Assembly: GCA_039583875.1 (NCBI GenBank)
Contig: CM077162.1
Coordinates: forward strand, 109,587,808 to 109,651,807
Direction of reading: 5' to 3'
Length of the DNA: 64,000 nucleotides
From: Platanthera guangdongensis
Taxonomy: Eukaryota; Streptophyta; Magnoliopsida; Asparagales; Orchidaceae
In this document: positions 47,400 to 56,767 of the stretch, one piece after another
Layout: every line of letters starts with the position of its first letter
How positions within the stretch are numbered: position 1 is the stretch's first letter
Translations under genes and position numbers: made by a program
The notes under the pieces: model-generated
Database searches by the model: none
The model's input: only the letters and a program-made list of their open reading frames with translations
Told to the model about the DNA's origin: nothing

Positions 47400-49375
47400 T
47401 CAGCGGTCCCTGTTATCAGTCCGCGCCGGCTTTTCTGCTCTGTCCCTACATAGATGAGCCGCCTGATCACTGATCTGAAGAATTTCACTGTATACCCGGC
47501 AGAGATGGTGATGGATGACGTTTATAGTCCGGTGCATATGGGCGGCTTCCCGGTCTACCCGGCTGAGAGGCACCATTGGCTCCGCCGCCGGCCTCTGCTC
47601 CTCGTCCGCGGGCTGCTGGGCACCTGCCGGTGCCGCGATCTCAGGAGGAACGCGATCTGACGCCCGCGGCCTCTGCTCAGCGAACTCAGCAGTCCGCTTC
47701 TCCTTTCCTTCACGAGCCGACGCCAAGTGCTTGCCTCTGTAGTATCGGACATCATCCGCGAGCCTCTTCTTTTCCCTTTCAGACCTCTCCAGCGCCCGCG
47801 AGATGCTGGCGACCTGGTCTTTAAGGGCCTTCTCGCGTTCTGCGAACGCTTTCTCGCGCGCCGCGGACGCCCTCTCGCGCTCCGCCGCTTTCTCTAACTC
47901 TGCTTTAACACATTGCATCTCAACTTCAAATTTCTTCTCTAACTCTTTTATCATACTCAGGCTGGGTGGCTCATCCTCCGCGGACTCCACATGTGAGACC
48001 GCGTCGGCTCCAGTGTTGGGTGTGATCACGATCTCGCCACTCTCTATGGAGCCCGGCAGCGACTTTCTACCTGCAACAAATAAAGTCAAACTTCGCATTC
48101 AAAGGCAGTTCGCGGCGGATTCAAAGAAAGGATAAAAGATCACTTTTAGATATAGCGGCAGCGAGTTTCCGACTATCAAAGATGATTGGCCGCCTTGCCC
48201 GCTCTGGGTCAAAGGCGCTTAACCGCTTTTTCCATTCACGGTGAACCCTTGCTCTTCTCTCGGCAGCCGCACTTGTTGAGACCACGATATCGTCCGTCTT
48301 GGTGATAATTTTGATCGGTCTTGACGTCCGCGGCGGCGACCTATAAAGCCACTTGCGCTGAAAGTATTTGGGCGCCGGCTGAAGTTTACCTGACCGCATC
48401 AGCTCCGCCGCAATCCTCAGATCCTCAGCAGCTTTGTCCGCCGCGGCCTGCTTCGAGGCTGCCTCGACCACAGCAACATGAGCAACGATTTGCTTCTTTT
48501 GTTCCTCTATCTTCTCCTTTCAGCCTCTCCCTCTCCTCTTCCTCCGCAGCGGACAAGGAAGGGAGTTCGTCACCCTTATCTCCAGCAGTCCCTGCCTCAT
48601 TCTGCTGCAGCATAACCAGCAAGGAGTCCTGGATTAAGTCAAGTTGATCGACGTCTATAGAATCAAATATCTCATCCGTGGAAAGACTGACCGTTGAGAG
48701 GGAATTCTCTCCCTGGATTTGGGCCTCCGGAGTAACCAGATCGCCGTCTGGAACTTCTTTGTCGCGCGGCCTGTGTTGTAAGTCCGCTTCCCCAGTCCGC
48801 TTGGAGATGTTCTTCTCCTTCATAGCGCGCAGCCTCCTCTCAACCCGCTCAGCGACGGTCTCTCCGTCTCTCTTCCTCTTCTTCCTCTTGGCGGTCTTCT
48901 CAGCAGCATCCGCGGCGGACCCCCCTAAATCAGGCTGGTCAGCGCGGACAGGTTCAGGATTCACAGCAGACAATGCCTTTGAGGGCGCGTTGTCCTCTAC
49001 CTCAGTCCGCCGGTCTTCTTCGTCCAAGTCAACGATTTGCACCGAGGCATTGGGGGAAGATATGTCAGTCTCCATGTGTTCGCCAGTAGTGTCCGCCGAG
49101 GTCGCAGTCTTCTGAGAAGGGGCGGAGTCCGACAAGGTTGCCATCTTCTCACTCCTCAATGGTTCGGCGTCGACTACGGCATCCTTGCGAGCAGAAACAT
49201 CGACGTGGCGGACTGCTTTCTCCGCAGGCTTCTCGCTCTGGGAGTTTTCTCCTGCGAGGCGGACAGGATCTTGTCTTGCCGGCCTCTTTGCAATTTTCTT
49301 GGTCTTCACTGGCGTTGACGGCTCCGAGTCGCCTTTGGCAGTGAAGCTAGAGAGGAATGTACCAAGTCTTGCCAT
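47400..49375 (-). CDS. Antisense gene 1 of Tat element (charged, coiled-coil protein, one intron)
   Basis: First ATG at 49375 (MARLGTFLSSFTAKG). Exon 1 runs to 48144, intron 48143-48071 (73 bp, weak GTGATC donor, TTGTTGCAG acceptor), exon 2 48070-47400. The join reads ISKSRKSLPGS. A basic stretch, KTAKRKKRKRDGETVAERVERRLR, looks like a nuclear localisation signal. C-terminal long heptads (EREKALKDQVASISRALERSEREKKRL) predict a coiled coil. A one-base insertion near 48518 breaks RLKEKIEEQKKQIVAHVAVVE. I recognise no catalytic domain. Upstream antisense open sequence begins at a TTG at 49429 and is probably leader. Confidence 0.7.
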
Positions 49376-49459
49376 GCCGGACTGGAAAGTGGAGACCGCA
49401 AGTGGTGAGTATCGCCCCGTGTCGATCAAAATTCTCAGCAGATCCAGACCCTCCAGCGG

Positions 49460-49467
49460 TATTTATA
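49460..49467 (-). promoter_or_regulatory. TATA box for Tat antisense transcription
   Basis: In - sense agctataaatacc, about 85 bp before the gene 1 ATG and 90 bp outside the 3' LTR. Its position fits a dedicated antisense promoter in the interior rather than in the LTR. The start site is not known. Confidence 0.6.
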
Positions 49468-49557
49468 GCTTTGGCGGCATTTTCGAGGTTTGCGGACTCG
49501 GCGGTTAAAGTAACATTTTCGAAGTTTTTCTGGAAACTTAAAAATGTGCGGGGATTA

Positions 49558-50321
49558 TGTTAACCCCTCAGTCCGCAACATACTCCAAGTTCCCAAAAGC
49601 CCCCATTCAGCAGGCGCGGACAGTATTTGGCCGTCCGCCCAGTCCGGCACTGTCGCCAGTCGCGCCAAGGGTAATACTCCAGCAGCGGAAGCAAAGCCCA
49701 GTCCGCTCAGTCCGCCGGCGCGTTGGGCAAGTCTCCAGCGGCGGACGCAGTATCCCGTCCGCCCAGGCCGCCAGACTCCAGCGGCCGCGCCCGGCAGCAG
49801 CAGTGGAAGCTCCAGTTCGCGAGCCCAGTCCGCCCCTTCTGTGCGGACTGGCGTGTTCTTTCTTTTTGCTTCCCGTCACCGCTGCCCGGTTCTCCTGTAC
49901 CCCGGGCAGCCGGTTATTTTAGCCCTGCCCGCTTGGGCAGGCCCCCTATCCTATAAATAGGGGGGAGGTGGTGCACTCAAGGCACGCTGACTCGGACCCA
50001 GGAGCCTACTTGTTACAGGCTGCGGACTCGATTCTTGTGCCTTGCGGACTCCCCTTTGCTCTGCTTCACTAGTCTTTTCCTTTCACTTGTAACCAAACCC
50101 TTCTTCAATCAAGAGAAAGCCCGTCGCAAGAGAGGCATTCAGGCCGCGACGGGCGAAGTCTGTTGTCGCCGTGGTTCACGGCCCTGCTCTTCTTTCAGTC
50201 CTCATCCGCTTAGTAGATTGCTACTCGCAGTCTCTCTTTTTCCCCCGTGTTCGAACCGTTAGCTGGTGGTGACCGACTCCCTGTCCGTTTTCGACTCCCT
50301 GTCCGTTTTCGTGCATCAACA
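49558..50321 (+). repeat. 3' LTR of Tat element
   Basis: 764 bp, TGTTAACCCC to GTGCATCAACA. It is longer than the 5' LTR by an 18 bp tandem duplication of gactccctgtccgttttc near its end. Upstream, gtgcggggatta is the only candidate polypurine tract and is weak. About four substitutions separate it from the 5' LTR. Confidence 0.95.
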
Positions 50322-51300
50322 CTACTCATTTCAAATTTAGAGTGCATTAGATTGGAAAACCTTCTGCACAAATTTGAATCAGTAGAACCAAAGATAATAT
50401 CATCTACATAGATTTGTACTAGTAGGGTATGAGACTTATGAGTTCTAATAAAAAGAGTTTGGTCTACTCTACCCCTTATAAACTCATTTTTCAGGAGAAA
50501 GCATGCTAGGGTCTCATACCATGCTCTAGGAGCTTCCTTGAGACCATATAATGCTTTATTCAATTTAAAAACATAATCAGGATGAGATGAGAGATAAAAC
50601 CTGGTGGTTGTCTAACGTAGACTTCTTCTTTGATGTCTCCATTTAGAAAAGAACTCTTTACATCCATCTGGTATACTTTGAAGCCTTTGTGTGCTGCATA
50701 TGCTAAGAAGATTCTAATAGCCTCCAACCTTGCAACTGGTGCAAAAGTCTAGTCATAATCTATGCCTTCTTCTTGAGAGTACCCTTGAGCAACTAGCCTT
50801 GCCTTGTTCCTTACAATGACTCCTTGATCATCCAATTTATTTCTGAACACCCACTTTGTTCCAACAATGGAGTGATCCTTAGGCCTTGGTACTACTTCCC
50901 AAAGTTTGTTCCTTTCAAATTGATGCAGCTCTTCTTGCATTGCAATGATCCAGTGTGGATCTTGCTCAGCATCTTGAATGGATTGAGGTTCAATTTGAGA
51001 AAGGAAGCAAGTGTGCATCAGGTTTTGGTTAACATAATTTCTGTTTTGCACACCAGCAGAGATGTCTCCAATCACTTGGGAGATTGGATGGTCTCTTGAT
51101 GTTACTAAATCAACAGGGGGTGTTGATTGTTCACCAACCTGTGTTGTTGTTTCCTCTTGTGGTACAACAACTGGCTCTTCAAGAAGTTTCTCTTCATGAT
51201 GTTGAATGTTTTCTTCATCTTCACTGCTTTCATCCTTTTGAGTAATTTGTATTCTGTCCAAGTCTTCAGCTAGAGAGTGTACCTGCAAAGGTTATATGGT
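50322..51300 (-). pseudogene. Copia A reverse transcriptase N-terminal part
   Basis: From 51288: PHWIIAMQEELHQFERNKLWEVVPRP, TKWVFRNKLDDQGVIVRNKARLVAQGYSQEEGIDYD, a stop replacing the next Glu (GAG to TAG), [72 protein letters not shown] with intact YVDD, ending FEMSS at the Tat insertion. The upstream part (51340-51290) reads VYNK, TLKIEESIHISFDESN, the sequence that normally follows integrase. Confidence 0.9.
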
Positions 51301-52065
51301 AGAAGTGTTCTTCTCCTTGAAAGACATGTTAGATTCATCAAAAGATATGTGAATAGATTCTTCAATTTTAAGAGTTTATTTATTATAAACCCTATAAGCC
51401 TTACTGATCATGGTGCCCTAGTCTCTTATGCCATAAAACATTAGGTCTACTAATAGAGTTAAACAGGCAAATATCTACATCTGTTGAAAGAAAGTCTACT
51501 AAGTAGATGTTACCTTTCCTTTTACCTGTCAACACAGTTATGTTGTCCTCTGACCTGATCATGCATAAAGCTTTGCTGAAAGTCACCTGCTAGCCTTCAT
51601 CACATAGCTGACTGATACTGATCAAATTGTGCTTCAGTCCTTCCACATAGGCTACCTTCTTGAATGTGACTGTGCCAATCTGGACTGCACCATATCCTTT
51701 TGTCAGTCCAAAGTTTGAATCACCAAATATGACTTTGGGTCCAAGCTTGGCTTTAAAGGTGTGAGGTTGTCCCTATTTCCTGTCATGTGCTTTGAGCACC
51801 CACTATCCAAATACCATTGCTGGTTTGATGTTGGATAGGTCTTCACCTGTACATAAAATAATTCACTTGTTTTTGACCCAGTTTACCTTGGGCCTAGGTT
51901 AATAACCTTTAAATTCAGAAGTAAATGACATCCCTGGTTGACTCTTATAACCTTAAGGATGATATCTCCTTGGTGGTATTATCCATTCAGTATAAGGGTT
52001 AAATCTTTGGGATGAAGGACCCCTAGGATTTGAATTTGATTTACCCTTGAAAGAATTTCCAAAGC
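51301..52065 (-). pseudogene. Copia A protease and GAG pre-integrase; integrase core missing
   Basis: In - sense: QWYLDSGCSKHMTG (protease with intact DSG), FGDSNFGLTKGYGAVQIGTVTFKKVAYVEGLKHNLISISQLCDEG, MIRSEDNITVLTGKRKGNIYLVDF, then LWHKRLGHHDQ (51586-51401). Immediately after comes KAYRVYNK and EESIHISFDESN, which belongs after integrase. The zinc finger and D-D-E core, normally about 300 residues, are absent, so a deletion of about 1 kb lies at 51400. Confidence 0.85.
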
Positions 52066-52246
52066 TCTGATCTCTGTTCGACGATCGTTGAGCTGCGTTC
52101 GACGATCTTGGGTCAGATCATCGAGCTCCGTTCGATGGTCGACTGTGGCAGAGTTCAGTAATTAGAGATCGTCGACCTGATTTAGAAGATTTAGCCTGAG
52201 ATCGTCGATCTGCGTTCGGCGATCGTCTACCTCCGTTCGACGATTT
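52066..52246 (-). repeat. Word array in gag-pol spacer of copia A
   Basis: About eight copies of ttcgacgatc or gatcgtcga inside what should be coding linker between the nucleocapsid end and the protease, with spacers gagctgcg and gagctccg. It is the same word as in the A LTRs and at 35590-35885. Confidence 0.8.
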
Positions 52247-53121
52247 CTATTGAACCTTGGTTTTCTTGGGTAAGTCAGAATTTTTCCTAGCTACCTCTAC
52301 AACTCCCTTTCCTTTATCAGAAATAAACTTGATTGGGGTTGTTAGAACTATAGGTTGGCTGAATGAAGCACCCAAGCCCAGTGTACTGTTGAATCTAGAG
52401 TTCACTGTGCTTGTGATGTCCATTAGCTTGATGCTTCTCCCATTAAGGGATTCTTCAAGCTTTTTGGCCTCTGATAGCTCACTTTTCAGTGAAGCTATCT
52501 GCTCCCTAAACATAGTGCTTTAAACTCAGACTTAAAGTCCTCAGAATTGAAATCAAAAGAACTAATTACCTGGTCTTCTTCAAATTGAGTTTCTGAGTCT
52601 GACTCTGACTCTTCTGCATCAGAATTGTGTTGAGAGGCGTTGATTGCCATCATGCAGAACTCCTTCTCTTCAGCATCATCTTCATCATCACTAGAGCTGG
52701 ATGAAGCTTCTGATTCTTCTTCTATTTCACTCCAAGATTCAGCAACAAATCCCTTCCTTGTGTGTTTGTTCTTGCTGGAGGAGGGTTTGACATTGCCATT
52801 CTTCTTGAAGTCTTTTTCTGTTCTCCTTTCTTTCCTGTCCTTTCTGTCCTTATTTCTATTTTCTGAACAGTCAGGCACAATGTAGCATGATTTCCCGCAA
52901 CTAAAGCAAATAATATCTTTATTATTTGATCTATCATACCTTGGCTTGTCATGCTCTTTGTATGATCTCTTCCTGAAGTCTTTCCTGGCCATCTTGTAAA
53001 ATCTTTTAGCCAGTAGACTAAGCAGCTCATCATTGCATGTGACTTTGTCTTCAGGCTGATCTTCAGTGGCTTTGAAAGCTATTGTCTTTTCCTTTCATGT
53101 GGCTGGTGAGGCAGCCTTCTA
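52247..53121 (-). pseudogene. Copia A gag C-terminus with degraded zinc knuckle
   Basis: After two TAG codons at the end of the 53122 frame, the same frame continues KAASPAT, a further TGA (aca tga), then KEKTIAFKATEDQPEDKVTCNDELLSLLAKRFYKMARKDFRKRSYK. The knuckle reads CFSCGKSCYIVPDC: the CCHC histidine is Tyr and a Gly is Cys. A Ser/Glu/Asp-rich stretch follows (EEESEASSSSSDDEDDAEEKEF), then after a one-base shift near 52505 FREQIASLKSELSEAKKLEESL, a coiled coil typical of long Sirevirus gag proteins. It ends KKTKVQ at 52247. Confidence 0.8.
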
Positions 53122-53769
53122 CTATTCTTCTCTGTTCTTAATGAGCAGCTCATAAGACTTGAGCTTGCCCAAGAGAGCTTTTGTTGTGATTTCAATGAGA
53201 CTTCTAGCATCCTTGATTGGCCAGATCCTTGAGTCCCAAGTGCTTGGGAAGTACATTAGGATTTTATCATTTAGCTCAGTCAATGATATATCCTTATCTA
53301 AAGTTTTCAGCTCATTGACTATAAGACCGAGTCTATTGTACATATCTCCTACTGACTCAGCTTCTCCTTTCTTGAAGTTCTCATATTGGTTTATGAGGTG
53401 AGATCTTCTGTCCTTTCTTTCATCAGCAGATCCTGAGACTATTTCAAATAGCTTGTCCCAGATCTCCTTTGCTGAGTTGCATTCAGCTACCTTTTGGAAA
53501 ATGTCATCAGACATAGTCTGGGCTAAGATATTCATAGCCTTTGCATCTGCTACCTTCCACTTCTTGATCTCTGCATCTGTTCCTGAAGGAGGTGGAACAA
53601 CATTTGTACTTGTGTTCTCTGGAGGTCTTGGACAAACTGTCAAAACAGAATTAAAAATGTCCTCATCAATAGAATTTATGTATAGTCTAATCCTTGCTTT
53701 CCAAAGTGCAAACTTAGACAGATTGCACACTAGAGGTCTGGTGCTAGCATAATCTTTGTTTTGGGCCAT
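53122..53769 (-). CDS. gag: Copia A gag capsid (UBN2-type)
   Basis: ATG at 53769, about 120 bp after the primer site. 215 residues: NKDYASTRPLVCNLSKFALW, RIRLYINSIDEDIFNSV, EIKKWKVADAKAMNILAQTM, CNSAKEIWDKLFEIVSGS, RRSHLINQYENFKKGEAESVGDMYNRL, LTELNDKILMYFPSTWDSR, IEITTKALLGKLKSYELL. This is the UBN2 gag domain of Ty1/copia elements. It is open to TAG-TAG, after which the downstream gag continues in the same frame, so the protein is truncated before its nucleic-acid-binding part. Confidence 0.9.
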   Translation of the reverse strand: MAQNKDYASTRPLVCNLSKFALWKARIRLYINSIDEDIFNSVLTVCPRPPENTSTNVVPPPSGTDAEIKKWKVADAKAMNILAQTMSDDIFQKVAECNSAKEIWDKLFEIVSGSADERKDRRSHLINQYENFKKGEAESVGDMYNRLGLIVNELKTLDKDISLTELNDKILMYFPSTWDSRIWPIKDARSLIEITTKALLGKLKSYELLIKNREE

Positions 53770-53888
53770 GTTTTGTGAAGAAAAATTCTAATAACAAAAT
53801 CTACAACAAGCAGATCTAACTAAAGGAATCTTTGGGTTTAGGTGTTAGCCTGTACAACCACTGATATGTGGTATTTTTAACCAACCTC

Positions 53889-53900
53889 GCTCTGATACCA
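53889..53900 (-). other. Primer binding site of copia A, tRNA-iMet type
   Basis: - strand TGGTATCAGAGC, two bases inside the 5' LTR end. Identical to the left-arm copy at 10044-10055. Confidence 0.95.
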
Positions 53901-53902
53901 AT

Positions 53903-55526
53903 TGAAAGTGTGAGTTAGATCTGATATACTCTAGAGGGGTGGGGGTGGGGGTGGGGGGGGGGGGGGGGGGGGGGTGGGGGGTGAATAGAGTATGTTGCTT
54001 GCTAAAAACTTTTACAATAGTTGTTGTATTCTAATGTGAACGGGGAAGCAAATAATCAAAAGTAAATCTAAACACAGAATAATCACAATCTACAAAAGAA
54101 ACTAATCACAAGCCACAGCCAAAAGCAAAAGAAACACAGACAACCACAAGACACAAGGAGCTATAGTGGTTCCCCCAACCAATCTGGGTACATCCACTCT
54201 TCCACCACCCTAGGTAGGAATCCACTGCAGGATGAGTTGATCAGGTGTCCTGGGCACCAATGAGCTTTTGATAAGGTGCTCAAAAACCAAACCAGATTTT
54301 TTGATCAGGTGTCTTGCCACCAATGAGCTTTTGATAAGGTGCTCAAAAACCACAAACAAACTTTTGAAGGGAGTTTGAAAAACCCTTTACAGAGATGGGG
54401 ATGAGAGAGTGATGAAAGTCTTCTTTTCTCAATCACAGTGAGAAGACTATGTGGATTCAGTGATGTTGTCAAAGCTCCTCCTGAGATCTTGAGTTGTTCA
54501 GGAAATGAAGCTTTGCAGTAGGGTGATAGGCCTTCAGAAAATTGATCTCCAGCAGATGATGATTTCAGCAGCAACTGAAATGTGAGGTGTCTGGAGTCTT
54601 GAATGATGATGGCCTTAAACACTTGAAAAAAGAGAGATCTGAAAATTTTAGATGATTGATCTCCTTTAGTGATGTGTTCTGTATGAATTCTTGAGACAGA
54701 GAATGCCTGCAACTCTCTTTCTTTCTCTGTGTAATTGTTGTGTGAGAGTTGTTGTAGAGAAAATTCCTCTTCTTTTCTTTTTCAGAGTTCTCTACTGGAT
54801 TGATATTACAGAAGTTGAAGAATTATCTTTTATTTCTTCTGTCTGAATAGAAATTGTCCATTGTGCAAGATAGTCGTTGGCCTGTCATCAATGACTTCCT
54901 TAATTGCATTTGTCTTCTGGAGGAAATTCCAATAAAAACATTCCTTGATAATTCCTTGAAACTTGTTGCAGAATAAATGAAAACGGCTGTAAGATCTCTG
55001 AATTAAATGCTGACAATAATTCCACAGCTGTCCATATTTGAATCTTGAAAATCATTGAACTCTTCAGAAAAACATCGAACTGAGCTCCACTATCGTGGAA
55101 CTGAGCTCAGAGATTTGGACTTAGATAGAAACAGAGATCGTCGATCTGAGCTCAAAGATCGTCGAACTGAGCTCAGAGATAGAGAATCAAACTGGAGTCA
55201 AGATCGTCGATCTGAGCTCGAAGATCGTCGAATGAAGTTCGACGACTTGATGAAGTTGAGCTCAGAGATTGTCGAATGGAGTTCGACGATTCGTCGAAGT
55301 GAGCTCACCGATCGTCGAATGGAGTTCGACGATTCGTCGTACTGAGCTTGACGAAATGACTTAGTTTCCAAACTGAAAAACTTGGTCTTGAGGGTAGCTT
55401 CCAAACATAACTACTAACTCTTAGACTCAATTTTAATTGACCTTTAGATCTATACAATGAGGTCAAAATAAGTATCCTAAGAGACATAGTGATCCTGACC
55501 CAAATCAGTAATATGGTGTTCCAATA
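53903..55526 (-). repeat. 5' LTR of copia A, main copy
   Basis: 1624 bp. Its first bases in element sense are TATTGG where the other copies have TGTTGG, so the TG has mutated here. The extra length against 1588-1591 bp in the other copies comes mainly from the expanded G tract at 53936-53984. The word array is at 55060-55350. Confidence 0.9.
53936..53984. repeat. Expanded G-run, potential G-quadruplex
   Basis: Near-pure G of about 49 bases interrupted by single T, in the form ggggtgggggtggggg then a long G-run. The same position holds 9-10 C/G in the two other A LTRs and ggggggg in other copia LTRs. It is capable of G-quadruplex formation on the + strand. The exact length is prone to sequencing error. 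Confidence 0.85.
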
Positions 55527-55531
55527 TAGTT

Positions 55532-56762
55532 GATAAGATATAAGTTCTTAGCTATTCGTTGTCCTAGAACCGCACCGACCGCATAACTACTCACATCACA
55601 CAATATTTCAAATGAAAAATCTCAGATCGGAGCGATCATAATCGGAGCATTTATAAGTTTAGATTTAATTAATTCAAACGCAGTTAGACAAGAATCCTCA
55701 AAAATAAAGGGAGTTTCTTTCTCAAGAAGGTGGGTGAGAGGCTTAGTAATTTTTGAAAAGTCTTTAATGAATCGTCGATAAAAACCTGCATGCAATAGAA
55801 AACTTCTAATCGCTTTGATATTCATAGGTGGCGGTAGCTTTTCAATTACTTCAATTTTTGCTCTGTCCACTTCAATTCCTTTAGCAGAAATCTTATGGCC
55901 AAGGACTAATCCTTCACGCACAATAAAGTGGCACTTCTCCCAATTTAAAACTAAATTTATTTCTTCGCAGCGTTGTAAAACTTTTCCCAAATTTGTTAAA
56001 CATAAATCAAAAGAGTCGCCAAAAACCGAAAAATTGTTCATAAAAACTTCCATAATATTTTCTACGTATTTATCGAAAATAGCAAGCATACATCGCTGAA
56101 ATGTAGCTGGCGCATTACATATCCCAAAAGGCATTCTACGATAAGCGATGGTCCCGAAGAGGCAAGTGAATTTTGCCTTCTCTTGGTCCTCGGGTGCGAT
56201 AGGGATTTGGAAATATCCCGAGAGAACATCGAGAAAATAATAAAAACTATGCCCAGATAAGCGTTCTAAAATTTAATCGATAAAGGGAAGGGGAAATGGT
56301 CTTTGCGGGTGACATCGTTTAACTTGTGATAATCGATACACATTCACCACCCTGTCACTGTTGTCGTCGGTATTAGAGTGTTATTATTGTTTAAGACTAC
56401 CATGATCCCTCTTTTTTTGACTACTTGGAATGGACTCACCCACTTACTATCCGAGATAGGATAAATTATCTCCACATCTAATAATTTTAAGGCCTCTCCC
56501 TTTACGACCTCCTTCATGTTTGGATTTAAACGATGTTGAGGTTGGACTATACTCTTAGAATTTTCTTCCAAAAACATTTTATGTATGCAAAAGGAGGGGC
56601 TTCAGCAAGAAATATCGGATATTATCCATGATATAGCTCGTTGATGCCTTCATAGAACTTCGATCAATTGATCATTTTCGAATGGAGAATGAAAGGCCGA
56701 GATTATAACATGCAAGTTGGAATTTGTTTCGAGAAAAGAATATTTTAGACGTTCGTGGAGCG
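55532..56762 (-). pseudogene. Athila-like gypsy reverse transcriptase, right copy
   Basis: Mirror of 7215-8450 with the same TGA and TAA stops and the same FMNNFSVFGDS change at the catalytic site. It ends at VGAVLGQRIAKNLYLI beside copia A; the RNase H resumes at 30668. Small differences from the left copy include LTNLGK for LKNLGK and RRFIKDF for RRFNKDF, the latter nearer the family form. Confidence 0.9.
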
Positions 56763-56767
56763 GTTTC

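Larger units (their letters stand above)
36838..50321 (+). mobile_element. Young Tat-type Ty3/gypsy element with antisense genes
   Basis: 13,484 bp with LTRs at 36838-37583 and 49558-50321 and a perfect CTACT duplication (36833-36837, 50322-50326). It lies in the copia A RT between FEMSS and MGEL; excision restores FEMSSMGEL. Sense strand: gag, protease, RT, degenerate RNase H, second RNase H, integrase. Then 2 kb of structured repeats, then two genes on the opposite strand, then the 3' LTR. The dual RNase H and antisense genes are hallmarks of the Tat (Retand, Grande) lineage. It is GC-richer than its surroundings. Confidence 0.95.
30674..55526 (-). mobile_element. Copia element A (Sirevirus-like), main copy
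   Basis: 24.85 kb as it stands, about 11.4 kb without the Tat insertion. 5' LTR 53903-55526, primer site, gag, spacer word array, protease and pre-integrase, no integrase core, RT-RNase H split by Tat, word array, 3 kb extra ORF, polypurine tract, 3' LTR 30674-32261. The target duplication is tagta (30669-30673) against tagtt (55527-55531). The long size, iMet primer and extra 3' ORF fit the Sirevirus genus. It cannot transpose alone because integrase is missing. Confidence 0.9.
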
